Positions 25,899 to 35,918 of a DNA stretch of 64,000 bases are shown in pieces. The translations under genes and the position numbers were made by a program. The stretch is taken from NCBI GenBank assembly GCA_947487385.1, contig CANKWU010000002.1:1-64000 (forward strand). The letters run 5' to 3'. Within the stretch, counting starts at the first letter, position 1; each line of letters begins with the position of its first letter. The stretch comes from Spartobacteria bacterium (GTDB taxonomy: Bacteria; Verrucomicrobiota; Verrucomicrobiia; Chthoniobacterales; UBA6821). Below the pieces are notes generated by a model. It made no database searches, had not been told where the DNA came from, and worked only from the letters and a program-made list of their open reading frames with translations.

Positions 25899-27110
25899 CT
25901 AGCTTCCAGAGTTGACAGAAAGATACTTCAAAGCTCCACGGGCAGCTCTTACTCCTGTTGAGAAGCAACCTTGCAGAAGATAGCCCCCCGTGGGCGCTTC
26001 CCAATCGATCATTTCTCCAGCTACAAAGATGCCTGGGTATTTTCTAAGCATCAAGTCATCGTTCAATTCCGAGAACAAGATGCCTCCTGCGGAAGAGATG
26101 GCCTCTACGATAGGACGCGGGCTGGTGAGTTGGATCGGGATTGCCTTGGTAAAGCGGGCCAAGGAGAGGGAATCGTTCCTAAATTCTTCAGGAGTTAAGA
26201 TGCTGATAAGAGCGTGAGCCGCCTTTCCTAGGCGCCATGCCTTTTGGGCAGAGTTTATAATATCTCCTGAATATGAGGATATCTTATGATACAATTCCTT
26301 AGATGAAAATGTGGGTTTGAGATCAATAAAGAGGAGGGGATGAGGCATGGATCTTAATGAATGACCCAACTGATAAATCGCCCCCCCTTCCAGGCCATAG
26401 GAAGTAATCATCAGTTCCCCTTGGATAGTAGTGCTGTTTGCTGTAACAGCGATATTTTTCAAAGGTTGTCCCTCTGCCAATTGGATGATGTCCGAATGCC
26501 AGATCGTTTCCCATCCACAGTTGGCTGCTTGGAAGTTAGTGACTGCAATCCCTAGATCCCGTAAAAGAGGAACCCATTGGGCGTCAGAACCGGTTTTTGG
26601 CCATGAAGCTCCTCCTAAAGCAAGAATGACTGCATCAAAAGTCCGTGAGATTATCCCATCTGGAGTAGAGAACTCAAGTTGTATCCGGCCATCATTAGGA
26701 TGAATGTTCCGTAAATAATGGCGTGCCTCAAAAGTGATACTGTTTGAGCGCAGTCTTTGAATCCAACTTCGCAGTAGGGGAGCGGCTTTGAACTCCTTCG
26801 GAAACACCCTACCACTGGTCCCGATAAAGGTTTCGATTCCAAGTTCGGAGGCCCAGGCTCTAGTATCTTCGTTACTGAATGCTTTGAGGAGTGGTGTCCA
26901 GTATCCTGCTGCAAAGCTTCCTTGATACTGTTCACTAAACCGATCCAAGCTGTCAGAATGGGTGAGGTTAAGGCCTCCATGGCCTGCCACCAGGAATTTC
27001 CTGCCTACGGAGGGCTTTCCTTCAAAAAGAGTGATTTTATGACCTGTTTTGACTGCAATCTCTGCAGCCATGAGGCCTGCCGGACCACCCCCGACGATGC
27101 CAAGGTTCAT
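25899..27110 (-). CDS. FAD-dependent flavoprotein, TIGR03862 / HI0933 (YhiN) family
   Basis: A 403-residue two-dinucleotide-binding-domain flavoprotein. The N-terminal FAD fingerprint is GIVGGGPAGLMAA, followed by EGKPSVGRKFLVAGHGGLNLTH, the hallmark of this group. A second fold appears in LALGGASWPKTGSDA, and the C-terminus has GIFVAGEMIDWEAPTGGYLLQG, the FAD-closing motif. The cellular reaction of the family is not established. By eye this gene is more A/T-rich than its neighbours, which may hint at a different origin. It lies 47 bases after ppc on the same strand. Confidence 0.88.
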   Translation of the reverse strand: MNLGIVGGGPAGLMAAEIAVKTGHKITLFEGKPSVGRKFLVAGHGGLNLTHSDSLDRFSEQYQGSFAAGYWTPLLKAFSNEDTRAWASELGIETFIGTSGRVFPKEFKAAPLLRSWIQRLRSNSITFEARHYLRNIHPNDGRIQLEFSTPDGIISRTFDAVILALGGASWPKTGSDAQWVPLLRDLGIAVTNFQAANCGWETIWHSDIIQLAEGQPLKNIAVTANSTTIQGELMITSYGLEGGAIYQLGHSLRSMPHPLLFIDLKPTFSSKELYHKISSYSGDIINSAQKAWRLGKAAHALISILTPEEFRNDSLSLARFTKAIPIQLTSPRPIVEAISSAGGILFSELNDDLMLRKYPGIFVAGEMIDWEAPTGGYLLQGCFSTGVRAARGALKYLSVNSGS

Positions 27111-27157
27111 CGGAAAGAGATGTTGGTATGCTGACTATTAAATCGTAAATACAACCT

Positions 27158-29911
27158 TTATCCAGTTGTTCTTAATCCACTTGCAATCGCATTAATCGAG
27201 AGGAGAACACGAGGGAGAAGGGAGTCTGCCTTGGCTGGGTTCTCCGTGCGGGCAGCACGCCATTCTTTCATTGTGGCGATCTGCTGCTCATGGAGAAGAG
27301 CCAAGGCTCTCGCTCGAAGTTGGAGAGTTTTGCCCATGCGGGGTCGCCGTTCTTCAAGACTCCCTCCAAAGACCTTGTGGAGCTGTTCCTGAGTACGCTG
27401 AAATTCCTCGGAGATGATAGTAAAGATTCTTTCACGGACTTCTTGATCGTTCACGAGGGCTGCATAATTCCTCATGATGGGGAGATCGGCACTGGCCATG
27501 TTAGTCTCAACATTCGAGAGGACATAATAAAGGAAGGAGTAGTTCCTAAGCTCGGCCTGAAGAGTCTTGAAGAGTTCCGGCTGCTCCTTTTCCAGAGTCT
27601 CCAAGGCACTACCGACACCGAACCAGCCGGGTAGGTAGTAGCGACACTGGTTCCAGCTGAAGACCCAGGGGATGGCTCTCAGGTCGGCAAGGCTGCGCTG
27701 GCCGGAGCGGCGCTTGGGGCGTGAGCCAATACGACTCGACTCTAGGGCATCAATCGGAGTTGCCTGGTCGTAGAAGGTGATGAAACCCGGCGCGTCGATC
27801 AGGGCCCGATAGGCCTTGCGGCTTGCCTTGGCCAGATCCTCGGCAATTCGCGAGCAGATTCCGGTTTCAGGTCCCGGACGATTACCCGCAAGTGAGATGC
27901 CTGTGACGCCAGCTAGTAGAAGCTCCAAGTGATAGGTCGCCGTCGAGATATCGGCATATTTCTGAGCAATCGTCTCTCCCTGCTCTGTCATCCGATGGTC
28001 ACCCTGCAACGCGCCTGGAGGGAGTGCATCTAGGAAGAGATGTGTGGGGCCGGCCCCGCGGCTGATGGTGCCTCCTCGACCGTGGAAGAAGCGCAGGGCG
28101 ATTTCTGACTCGGCGGCCACTCTGGTCATGGCCTGCTGTGCCTCATGAAGTCCCCACTGGCTAGCCAGAATCCCGCAATCCTTGTTGCTGTCGCTGTAGC
28201 CGATCATCACCTGCTGTACCGGCAGTCGTCCCTCACGGCGAATGAGTGAGGCCTTGGCAACAGGTTCGGCCAGAAATTCCTTGATCAGTGATGGGCTGCG
28301 CTCCAGATCATCGAGGGTTTCAAAGAGCGGCACAATAGGCAGGGGAGAGGAGAGGATCCCATCTTTCCAGTCGGTGAGTCCAGCCTCACGGGCCAGAATG
28401 GGAATGACCAAGAGATCGGAAAGCTGGCGGGTCATGCTGACGATGAGGGCTCCTACTCCCTCTCTGCCATGTTCCCGGATATGTTTGCTCAGAGTATCGT
28501 AGCAATTCAGGACTGCATCGGCCTCATTACCAAGGCCAAGGTAATGATTTGCTCCGAGGAAAGGACGAGGTGAGCGGAGTTCTTCACGGAGGAAGGCAAG
28601 GCGTTTTTCCTCGCTCCATGTGGGAAAGTTTTCACCATCGGGTATGGCGGCGGCTTTCAAGAGCTGAGCCATCGCAAGATCGTGGGTGTTGCTATTCTGT
28701 CTGACGTCGAGTTCGGCAAGATGAAAGCCGAAGACGTCTAGAATGCGTAGAACCGGCCAGACTGTTTCGCGAATGAGGCGCTGGCCTCCGACTTCCGCAA
28801 GGCTATCCTGTAGAATGGCGAGGTCGGCCGCGACCTCTTCCGGGCGGCGATAGCGGGCTCCTGACTCGGCGATCCAGGCACGGTCTGCGGCCCCGATCTG
28901 CAGAGGGAGACGGCCCTGGATGAGCAGTACCAACTGACGCCATGGCTCGCCGGGATAGCGTGCCGTAATCTGCTCTCCCAAAGCACCAAGTTCCCCACGC
29001 AGCTCAGTCACCCTGTCGATAAGTTGTTGGGAGGCCTTCTGGAAATGACTGGAGAGAGGCAGGGCTTCGGCAAGTGTGTCGAGTTGGCGATGCAGGACGA
29101 TCAGAGAATTCAGACGGAGTTCCTTGAGGGTTTCGGCAGTAACCTTCGCCGTGACGAAGGGGTGACCATCCCGATCCCCTCCCACCCAGGTTCCAAAACT
29201 GAGTTGAGGACGGCTTTCCGGTCCACCCATCAGTTCGGGAGGAAAGCCGAGTTCGTTCCATGACCAGCGCAGGCGCATATCGAGACGAGTGACCACTCCG
29301 GGAAGAATATCCCGGAGATAAAACATCACGGCACGCCGCTCGTCGGCGATGTCAGGTTGTTCGAGGAAGATCTCTCCGCTGCGCCAGAGGCGCTCTAGGC
29401 AGATCTTGATCTTGCGCCGGATCTCGAGACGCTCGCTGGGAGTCAGATCAACGCGGTCTAGTTCGGCAAGTAATTGATGGATCAGGCGATGCTGGTCGAG
29501 AACTGCGCCGCGTTTTGCCTCAGTCGGGTGCGCCGTGAAGACCGGCTCCACGCGGACTCCTGGGAGATAGGCAGCGATCTCCTCAGGGGTCCATCCTTTC
29601 TGCTGAAGGCGTGAGAGCTGATCTCCCCACAAGCCGCGTCCGCTCACAAGTCCCTCGTTGATTTCGCGCAGACGTCGCGTCCGTTCAGCAGCATTCGCCT
29701 CGACAATATTGAGCAGCTGAAAAGCAATGGAGTAAGCCTGTTCGAGCCCTCTCGATCCCCCGGACTCACTCTCCTCATTATTGATCCAGGGAAGACGCTT
29801 TCTAGTCTCCTCCTCACCAAGTTCCCCGAGGACCTCCTGAAGACAGGTCATGAGTTCCCGTAGGTCATGGTCGATCTTGGCAAAGCCGTCGTTGAGGTAA
29901 TGTGGTTCCAT
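27158..29911 (-). CDS. ppc: Phosphoenolpyruvate carboxylase
   Basis: A 917-residue anaplerotic enzyme that adds bicarbonate to PEP to form oxaloacetate. Signature VFTAHPTEA holds the first catalytic His, GYSDSNKDCGILASQW and FFHGRGGTISRGAGP hold the second His and the mobile-loop residues, and FGTWVGGDRDGHPFVT is intact. The C-terminus ends SGLRTTG, a variant of the usual MRNTG-type terminus involved in the active site. Transcribed alone from a likely promoter at 30019-30047, with the flavoprotein gene downstream. Confidence 0.97.
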   Translation of the reverse strand: MEPHYLNDGFAKIDHDLRELMTCLQEVLGELGEEETRKRLPWINNEESESGGSRGLEQAYSIAFQLLNIVEANAAERTRRLREINEGLVSGRGLWGDQLSRLQQKGWTPEEIAAYLPGVRVEPVFTAHPTEAKRGAVLDQHRLIHQLLAELDRVDLTPSERLEIRRKIKICLERLWRSGEIFLEQPDIADERRAVMFYLRDILPGVVTRLDMRLRWSWNELGFPPELMGGPESRPQLSFGTWVGGDRDGHPFVTAKVTAETLKELRLNSLIVLHRQLDTLAEALPLSSHFQKASQQLIDRVTELRGELGALGEQITARYPGEPWRQLVLLIQGRLPLQIGAADRAWIAESGARYRRPEEVAADLAILQDSLAEVGGQRLIRETVWPVLRILDVFGFHLAELDVRQNSNTHDLAMAQLLKAAAIPDGENFPTWSEEKRLAFLREELRSPRPFLGANHYLGLGNEADAVLNCYDTLSKHIREHGREGVGALIVSMTRQLSDLLVIPILAREAGLTDWKDGILSSPLPIVPLFETLDDLERSPSLIKEFLAEPVAKASLIRREGRLPVQQVMIGYSDSNKDCGILASQWGLHEAQQAMTRVAAESEIALRFFHGRGGTISRGAGPTHLFLDALPPGALQGDHRMTEQGETIAQKYADISTATYHLELLLAGVTGISLAGNRPGPETGICSRIAEDLAKASRKAYRALIDAPGFITFYDQATPIDALESSRIGSRPKRRSGQRSLADLRAIPWVFSWNQCRYYLPGWFGVGSALETLEKEQPELFKTLQAELRNYSFLYYVLSNVETNMASADLPIMRNYAALVNDQEVRERIFTIISEEFQRTQEQLHKVFGGSLEERRPRMGKTLQLRARALALLHEQQIATMKEWRAARTENPAKADSLLPRVLLSINAIASGLRTTG

Positions 29912-30018
29912 TAGAGTGAGTAGTAATAATTGCCGGAGCTGGCGAAAATTCCAACATCACAGAGCAAAAACTTTGCCACCCCCCGGACTCTTGGGCTTAA
30001 AGCGTTAAAATTAAAAAT

Positions 30019-30047
30019 GTTATAATGCGCGAGAAGCAATTCTGCAA
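30019..30047 (-). promoter_or_regulatory. Likely sigma-70-type promoter of ppc
   Basis: On the minus strand TTGCAG (30047-30042) and TATAAC (30024-30019) are separated by exactly 17 bases. The -10 box matches five of six consensus bases; the -35 box matches three. Transcription would begin near 30012, giving a leader of about 100 bases before ppc. Confidence 0.5.
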
Positions 30048-30120
30048 AAAATGGCTACCCGTAGTTACTGGAGATCATAGAACGATGACCCCGTTTTAAC
30101 CTTTCAACGGTTCTAGCCTT

Positions 30121-31578
30121 TTAACTGATTTGTCCGGGCTTGCGCTTGTGCCAGTCGGTTGATTGTTCGTAGGCATGACCGATGCGGAGGAGACGACTCT
30201 CACCGAAGGGGCGCCCTAGGAGTTGCAAGCCGACGGGGAGATCGACGCCGTCGCGGTTGGAAAAACCGCAGGGGAGGCTCAGGCCGCAGATGCCGGCAAG
30301 ATTCGTCGCAATGGTGAAGATGTCAGCCAAGTACATCTTGAGAGGATCGTCGGTCTTTTCCCCGAGGCGGAAGGCGGTCTCCGGAGAGGTGGGGGAGACA
30401 ATCGCATCCACCTTGGTGAAGGCTTGGTCGAAATCACGGCGTATAAGGGTCCTGACCTTCTGGGCACGTAGGTAATAGGCGTCGTAGTAACCGCTGCTCA
30501 GCACGTAGGTGCCCAGGATGATGCGTCGCTTCACCTCGCGTCCGAATCCCTCGGCGCGTGTCTTCTCGTAGAGTGAAAGCAGGTCCTTGGCCTCAGGTGA
30601 GCGGCGTCCATAGCGAACCCCGTCAAAGCGGGCTAGATTTGCCGAGGCCTCGGCGGTGGCAATGATGTAGTAGACGGCGACGGCATACTCGGTGTGTGGC
30701 AGAGAGATTTCCACAGGCTCCGCACCCAGGGAGACGAGTTGTTTGATTGCGGCATCAACGGAGCTACGCACTCCCGGTTCCATGCCATCCACGAAGTATT
30801 CCTTAGGAACACCGATACGGAGTCCTTTCAGGTCACGGCCTATCTCAGCGGTGAAGTCCTCATCGGGAAGTTCCAGCGAGGTCGAGTCGTGGGGATCCTT
30901 GCCCGCCATGGCATTGAGCAGGATACCGCTATCCTCGACGGTCGAGGTGAGGGGGCCGATCTGGTCAAGTGAGGAGGCGAAGGCAATCAAGCCGTATCGG
31001 CTAACGCGTCCATAGGTCGGCTTCAAACCCACGCAACCACAAAGAGCCGCGGGCTGACGGATCGATCCTCCTGTGTCGGAACCAAGGGTTGCGAGGGCTG
31101 TTCCGGAAGCAACTGCCGCAGCCGATCCGCCGCTGGAACCTCCAGGAATGCGGTTGAGATCCCAAGGATTACGAGTCGGATGGAATGCCGAGTTCTCGGT
31201 CGAGGATCCCATGGCGAATTCGTCCATGTTCATCCGTCCGAAGGGAATGGCACCGGCAGCACGAAGGTGAGCGACGGCCGTGGCATCGTAGGGAGCGGTG
31301 TATCCATCCAGAATCCTGGAAGCCGACTGGAGAGGCTGTTCTGAGACACTGATCGCATCCTTGATCCCGATTGGAATGCCTCCGAGCGGCTTGGAGAGAT
31401 CGGCTGTAGCAGCCTCTTTCTTAGCTGTCTCCAGATCCCGTGCGATGTAGGCACCGATCGAGGAATCTACGGAGGCAATGCGCTGCTCAAGACCCTCGAG
31501 CAACTCGACGGGTGAGATTTCCTTGGACCGGAGGAGACGGCGAGTTGCGGCGATGCTTTGGAACGGGATGAATGACAT
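30121..31578 (-). CDS. gatA: Aspartyl/glutamyl-tRNA amidotransferase subunit A
   Basis: The 485-residue amidase subunit of GatCAB, which converts Glu-tRNA(Gln) or Asp-tRNA(Asn) to the amide form. The amidase signature is complete: [10 protein letters not shown] with the catalytic Lys, [14 protein letters not shown], and [12 protein letters not shown] with the Ser pair. The C-terminal half has [17 protein letters not shown]. gatC lies 78 bases upstream on the same strand; gatB is not adjacent and not in this window, so the complex must be completed from another locus. Confidence 0.96.
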   Translation of the reverse strand: MSFIPFQSIAATRRLLRSKEISPVELLEGLEQRIASVDSSIGAYIARDLETAKKEAATADLSKPLGGIPIGIKDAISVSEQPLQSASRILDGYTAPYDATAVAHLRAAGAIPFGRMNMDEFAMGSSTENSAFHPTRNPWDLNRIPGGSSGGSAAAVASGTALATLGSDTGGSIRQPAALCGCVGLKPTYGRVSRYGLIAFASSLDQIGPLTSTVEDSGILLNAMAGKDPHDSTSLELPDEDFTAEIGRDLKGLRIGVPKEYFVDGMEPGVRSSVDAAIKQLVSLGAEPVEISLPHTEYAVAVYYIIATAEASANLARFDGVRYGRRSPEAKDLLSLYEKTRAEGFGREVKRRIILGTYVLSSGYYDAYYLRAQKVRTLIRRDFDQAFTKVDAIVSPTSPETAFRLGEKTDDPLKMYLADIFTIATNLAGICGLSLPCGFSNRDGVDLPVGLQLLGRPFGESRLLRIGHAYEQSTDWHKRKPGQIS

Positions 31579-31656
31579 AAAAAAGTTAAAAGGCTAAAAT
31601 ATCGAAAAGTTAAAATTTCGTCCTCAATTCATCAGATGGCAGGCTTGGAGAAGGGA

Positions 31657-31956
31657 TTAGTCGAGAACCTTGGGGACAACGAAGAGTCCGTTGGCATTGT
31701 GCGGGGCATTCTCCAGGATCGTCTTCTTGGTAAGACTCTCCGTGACAGAATCTCCACGGATCACATCGAAGACTGTGATCGCATGCGCTGTCGGCTCGAT
31801 ACCCGAGATATCGAGTTTGTTCATCTGTTCCACGTGATCGAGAATGCGACCGAGCTGGGGACCGAAGATCTCGATTTCCTCGGGAGTGACTTCCAGTCTG
31901 GCAAGACGGGCCAGATAAGGGACGTCGATCGTGTGATGGGGTACTTCTGTGAACAT
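31657..31956 (-). CDS. gatC: Aspartyl/glutamyl-tRNA amidotransferase subunit C
   Basis: A 99-residue small subunit that stabilises GatA and bridges it to GatB. Family features are the start VPYLARLARLEVTPEE, the central ILDHVEQMNKLDISGIEPTAH segment and the RGDSVTESL region leading to the terminal GLFVVPKVLD. It lies 52 bases after the dGTPase gene and 78 bases before gatA, suggesting one transcript dgt-gatC-gatA. Confidence 0.94.
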   Translation of the reverse strand: MFTEVPHHTIDVPYLARLARLEVTPEEIEIFGPQLGRILDHVEQMNKLDISGIEPTAHAITVFDVIRGDSVTESLTKKTILENAPHNANGLFVVPKVLD

Positions 31957-32008
31957 AGCGTGAAAGAAAGATCAGAGAGTAATTTGGGAAAGTGGAAGGT
32001 TCAAGGGA

Positions 32009-33133
32009 TTAGCCGTTGAGGGATTGATAGAGACTGCGCAAGTAAGAATCGGTCATTCCTGCCACATAATCGGCAACGATCCTGTAGAGGCCGTCCTGCT
32101 CCTGACGGGAGAGTGTACGCATTCCGAGTTTCTCCGGATGGTTTATCAGTTCTGCAAAGACGGCTTCCATCTGTTGGCAGGCATTCTCATTGGCACCATG
32201 CACTTCAGGGTGACGGTAGAACTTTTCGTAAAGATGCTTACGGAGCGCGGCGTTGCGGGATTTCAGATCGGAGGAATAACCGATCAGACGGGTGGGATGA
32301 TGACGAACCTCTCCGACGCTGGTGACGCCCGAGCTAACGATGGATAAATGACTTGTCTGCACCAGATCCTCAACCTCCCGGTTGATCAGGCAGCGGAGAA
32401 CGAACTTCCGATAGGTGCGGGGGCCTGCGGAGCTGAGGGTACCCGAGGATTCTGCTAGGGCCTTGGCATCGGCTTCGCGCCAGAGATCCAGGCTCATGAG
32501 TTCTTCCTGGGAAAGCAGTCCGGAGGCGAGTCCATCCTCGAGGTCATGGCTATAATAGGCGATCTCATCAGCGATGTTCGCCACCTGGGCCTCCAGAGAT
32601 GGGCTTTTGTGGCGCGAGCCATCCGGGGCAACAAGTTCGCGATGATGCTTTCTCAATCCCTCGAGGACTTCATGGGTAAGATTAAGTCCCTGATGTTGGG
32701 GATAGCTCTCCTCGAGTGTCTCGACAACCCTGAGGCTCTGCTCGTTGTGATCGAACCCACCATGCTCCTTCATCAGATGGTCGAGCGTCTCCTCTCCGGC
32801 ATGACCAAACGGAGGGTGTCCCAAGTCATGGGCAAGGGCAATGGCCTCGGCCAAATCCTCGTTCAGTCCGAGAGCCCGTGCGATCGTCCTACTGACTGAG
32901 GCGACCTCGATCGTGTGGGTCAGGCGGGTGCGGTAATGATCCCCTTTGCCATTGAGAAAGACCTGGGTCTTCCCGTCGAGACGCCGGAAGGAGGTGCCGT
33001 GGACAACGCGGTCGCGGTCTCGCTGGAATGGGGATCTGAAGGGATGTTCTTTTTCTGGGAGAAGGCGACCGGCACTTTCCGAAGCCTTTTGCGCATAGGG
33101 GGCAAGAAGGGCTTCGCGGGGGTCGGAGGACAT
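32009..33133 (-). CDS. Deoxyguanosinetriphosphate triphosphohydrolase-like protein (HD domain)
   Basis: A 374-residue HD-superfamily phosphohydrolase. The metal-binding pattern is clear: RTRLTHTIEVASVSRTIA supplies the first His, AHDLGHPPFGHAGEE the HD pair and following His, and YSHDLEDG the last Asp. Family enzymes split dNTPs into deoxynucleoside and tripolyphosphate and help balance dNTP pools. N-terminal RDRDRVVHGTSFRRLDGKTQVF is typical of the bacterial dGTPase-like group. Precise substrate not deducible. Confidence 0.92.
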   Translation of the reverse strand: MSSDPREALLAPYAQKASESAGRLLPEKEHPFRSPFQRDRDRVVHGTSFRRLDGKTQVFLNGKGDHYRTRLTHTIEVASVSRTIARALGLNEDLAEAIALAHDLGHPPFGHAGEETLDHLMKEHGGFDHNEQSLRVVETLEESYPQHQGLNLTHEVLEGLRKHHRELVAPDGSRHKSPSLEAQVANIADEIAYYSHDLEDGLASGLLSQEELMSLDLWREADAKALAESSGTLSSAGPRTYRKFVLRCLINREVEDLVQTSHLSIVSSGVTSVGEVRHHPTRLIGYSSDLKSRNAALRKHLYEKFYRHPEVHGANENACQQMEAVFAELINHPEKLGMRTLSRQEQDGLYRIVADYVAGMTDSYLRSLYQSLNG

Positions 33134-33254
33134 GGGGAGGGGGGCTCGTTAAAAACGTGAAGTGGTTGAAGCGTTAAACGCAGGAAAGTCTGCCAAAAGA
33201 GATATTCTCTTCATTTCTTCATCTTTTTCACGATGCAACTTTTTAACTCTCCAA

Positions 33255-34373
33255 TCAGACATTGAAACGGAATTCCATCACGTCGCCGTCCTTTACCTCA
33301 TACTCCTTACCTTCGATACGGAGTTTGCCCGCCTCACGGCATTTTGGTGCTGAACCGAGTGAGTCAAGGTCTTTAAAGGCCATGGTCTCTGCGGCGATAA
33401 AGCCGCGCTCGAAATCGCTATGGATCACTCCCGCGGCGGCAGGGGCCTTATCACCGGAGCGGATGGTCCATGCTCGGGTCTCCTTTGGCCCGTAGGTAAA
33501 GTAGGTGCGAAGCCCCAGCAGGGCATAGGCTCCACGGATGAGCTTTCCGACACCGCTGTCGGAGACGCCGAGACCCTCCAGATAGTCTTTGGCTTCTTCG
33601 GGAGGAAGTTCGGAAAGTTCGCTCTCGATCTGGGCGCTGACGACGACTGTGCCGGTTCCGTGATGTGTCGCGGCATACTCGACGACGGCCTTCACATGGG
33701 GACTAGTGGAGTAGTCACCCAGCTCAAGCGGGGCGAGATCCTCCTCGCGGACGTTGGCGGCGAAGAGCACGGGCTTTGCGCTCAGGAGAAAGAATCCTGC
33801 CATCAGCTTCTTCTCGTCATCAGTCAATGTGGCCGTCGTGGCAGGTTTTCCCTCATTGAGATGAGGGAGAAGCTTTTCACCGAGTTCGATTTCGGCTTTG
33901 GCGACTTTGTCGCCTGTGCGTGCGGCCTTGGACTGGCGCTCGATCCGCTTCTGGACGGTAGCCATATCGGCGAGGACAAGCTCGGTTGTGATGATCTCAA
34001 TATCGCGCACAGGATCGATCGATCCGGCCACGTGGTGGATATCCTCGTTCTCGAAGCAACGGACTACCTGGACGATGGCATCCACTTCGCGGATGTGAGC
34101 GAGGAACTTGTTTCCCAGACCTTCTCCCTCACTGGCTCCCTTCACAAGGCCGGCGATATCGACAACCTCAATGGCGGCTGGGATGACCTTCTCAGAGGAG
34201 GCAAGCTCTCGAAGACGCTCAAGGCGTGCATCGGGAACATTCACCACGCCAACATTCGGCTCGATGGTGCAGAAGGGGAAGTTTGCCGCCTCGGCCTTAC
34301 GGCTCCGGGTGAGGGCGTTGAAGAGAGTTGATTTTCCCACGTTGGGGAGTCCTACGATTCCAGTTTTTAACAT
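33255..34373 (-). CDS. ychF: Redox-regulated ATPase YchF (OBG family)
   Basis: A 372-residue ribosome-associated P-loop ATPase of the OBG class. Walker A is GLPNVGKST (residues 8-16), the switch region has the [20 protein letters not shown] pattern, and the G4 position reads NVRE instead of NKxD, as usual for the ATP-preferring YchF. The C-terminal TGS domain is visible ([17 protein letters not shown], then FERGFIAAE and [13 protein letters not shown]). Divergent from the Nif3-like gene; 121 bases upstream of the dGTPase gene. Confidence 0.96.
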   Translation of the reverse strand: MLKTGIVGLPNVGKSTLFNALTRSRKAEAANFPFCTIEPNVGVVNVPDARLERLRELASSEKVIPAAIEVVDIAGLVKGASEGEGLGNKFLAHIREVDAIVQVVRCFENEDIHHVAGSIDPVRDIEIITTELVLADMATVQKRIERQSKAARTGDKVAKAEIELGEKLLPHLNEGKPATTATLTDDEKKLMAGFFLLSAKPVLFAANVREEDLAPLELGDYSTSPHVKAVVEYAATHHGTGTVVVSAQIESELSELPPEEAKDYLEGLGVSDSGVGKLIRGAYALLGLRTYFTYGPKETRAWTIRSGDKAPAAAGVIHSDFERGFIAAETMAFKDLDSLGSAPKCREAGKLRIEGKEYEVKDGDVMEFRFNV

Positions 34374-34442
34374 CTTTCCTTGCTACCTGAGGCCGGGCTG
34401 GGGAAAAACTTCTTTCACACACCAAATCAAAAAAACTTTTCC

Positions 34443-35213
34443 ATGAAAAAACCTGTACAGTCACTTTCCCAACTCGTTTCGACGATGGACAGCCTTCTTC
34501 GGACAGGTGAGATCAATGATTATCCGGGTGCCGTGAACGGCCTTCAGATCCAGAACTCGGGAGCCGTAACCCGGATCATTGCCGCTGTAGATGCCTGCGA
34601 AGAGGTCATCCAGCAGTCATCGAGAGTCCCCGGAACGCTGCTGATCGTCCATCACGGACTCTTCTGGAATGGAGTTCAGACGCTGACCGGTGCACATTAT
34701 CGCAAGATCAAGGCAGCCATGGATGGCGACCTCGCCGTTTATAGCTCGCATCTCCCCTTGGATCTCCATCCGAAGCTCGGGAACAATGTCTTGCTGGCCA
34801 GGGCTCTCGGCTTGACCGAGATCAAGCCGGCTCTGGAGATAAAGGGACAGGCTGTCGGCGTCATGGGGAGAATCCGGCCAATCAAGAGGAATGAATTTTC
34901 GGAACGGCTTTCCGGCGTTATCGGTAGTGACGTTCATCTGGCACCCGGCGGTCCGGAGATCATCAAGACTGTTCTTGTGGTTACGGGTGGGGCGGGGGGG
35001 GAGGTAGTCAGATCCGCCTCACTCGGAGCCGATGCCTTTGTTACCGGTGAGGGTCCTCACTGGACCTACACGGCTTCTGAGGAACTTGGAGTGAATCTTT
35101 TTTATGCAGGGCACTACGCCACCGAGACCTTCGGAGTGAAAGCCTTGGCTTCCCTGATAGCATCCAAAGTGGGTCTTCCTTGGAGTTTCCTCGATCATCC
35201 CACGGGGCTGTGA
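34443..35213 (+). CDS. Nif3-like dinuclear metal-centre protein (DUF34)
   Basis: A 256-residue protein of the Nif3/YbgI family, toroidal hexamers with two metal ions per subunit. Metal ligands are expected in [18 protein letters not shown] and the C-terminal [13 protein letters not shown]. Function in bacteria is not settled; GTP cyclohydrolase-like and iron-related roles have been proposed. The ATG at 34443 is preferred over the upstream TTG at 34380 because family members begin just before LSQLVSTMD. The last bases overlap the next start (GTGA). Confidence 0.9.
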   Translation: MKKPVQSLSQLVSTMDSLLRTGEINDYPGAVNGLQIQNSGAVTRIIAAVDACEEVIQQSSRVPGTLLIVHHGLFWNGVQTLTGAHYRKIKAAMDGDLAVYSSHLPLDLHPKLGNNVLLARALGLTEIKPALEIKGQAVGVMGRIRPIKRNEFSERLSGVIGSDVHLAPGGPEIIKTVLVVTGGAGGEVVRSASLGADAFVTGEGPHWTYTASEELGVNLFYAGHYATETFGVKALASLIASKVGLPWSFLDHPTGL

Positions 35214-35776
35214 ACCTCTGCTCTCGAGAGTTCTTTCAGCGAGATCCCGTGATCTGTGCCCGTGAGATGATCGGGTGCACTTTCGGTTTAGGCGCTACTA
35301 TTGGCATCATCGTGGAAACGGAAGCCTATGCAGCAGAGGGTGATCGTGCCTGCCACACATGGAAGAGGGCTGGTGCCCGAGAGTTCGTCTCATCTCATGC
35401 ACCGGGAACAGCTTATGTCTATCTGAATTACGGGATGCACTGGCTTTTCAACTTTCTTGTCAAAGGGGGTAAGCGCGATGGGTTTGTTCTGATTCGTGCA
35501 TTGGAACCATTGCGGGGAATTCCACTGATGGAGTCACGAAGGGGTAGGGAGTCTATCGCAGATCTTTGCAGTGGTCCGGCGAAACTTACCCAGGCTCTCG
35601 GCATTGAGGGGACTCATCATGGATGTGACCCTTTGACGGGTAAGGGGTGGCTGCTGAATAAAGCCCCGGTGAATCAAGGAGTGCTTGTCTCCAAACGTAT
35701 CGGAATCGCTCTTGATTCGGAGTATCCTTGGCGTTTCTTAAGCAAAGGATGTCCTTTTGTGAGTGTTCCTGCCTGA
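35210..35776 (+). CDS. DNA-3-methyladenine glycosylase (AAG/MPG family)
   Basis: A 188-residue base-excision enzyme removing alkylated purines. Family motifs: the start SREFFQRDPVICAREMIG, the catalytic Glu in IIVETEAY, HTWKRAG, GTAYVYLNYGMHWLFNF (DNA-intercalating Tyr in the YLNYG region) and LCSGPAKLTQALGI. The GTG at 35210 is chosen because it overlaps the Nif3-like stop in the compact GTGA form; an in-frame TTG at 35180 is an alternative. Together with uvrA and ruvC, this gives the window three DNA-repair genes. Confidence 0.92.
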   Translation: MNLCSREFFQRDPVICAREMIGCTFGLGATIGIIVETEAYAAEGDRACHTWKRAGAREFVSSHAPGTAYVYLNYGMHWLFNFLVKGGKRDGFVLIRALEPLRGIPLMESRRGRESIADLCSGPAKLTQALGIEGTHHGCDPLTGKGWLLNKAPVNQGVLVSKRIGIALDSEYPWRFLSKGCPFVSVPA

Positions 35777-35794
35777 TCGTGATTTCATGAACAA

Positions 35795-35825
35795 GAAAAA
35801 GCCGGACCGACTGATCGGCCCGGCT
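35795..35825 (-). terminator. Strong intrinsic terminator (minus strand)
   Basis: AGCCGG / CCGGCT arms continue through a single mismatch to an inner CCGA/TCGG stem with a CTGA-type loop. On the minus strand the stem is followed by TTTTTC. It lies about 95 bases beyond the end of the 39-residue lipoprotein gene and just after the glycosylase gene, so it can end transcripts arriving from either side. Confidence 0.75.
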
Positions 35826-35918
35826 CTTCAGGAAACACGGGGTTGAAAAACTCCCTAAGACATTCGCTCTTGAATGATCCATTCTCTCATCATGAAGCGA
35901 ACTCTCTGAGAAATAGGA

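Noticed and set aside
30021..30026. TATAAT on the plus strand in the gatA-ppc gap
   Set aside because: It would direct transcription into the 3' end of gatA with no plus-strand gene; the overlapping minus-strand TATAAC with 17-base spacing fits ppc better.
33420..34331. 303-residue open frame on the plus strand
   Set aside because: Antisense shadow of ychF, produced by codon bias in the conserved GTPase-like gene.
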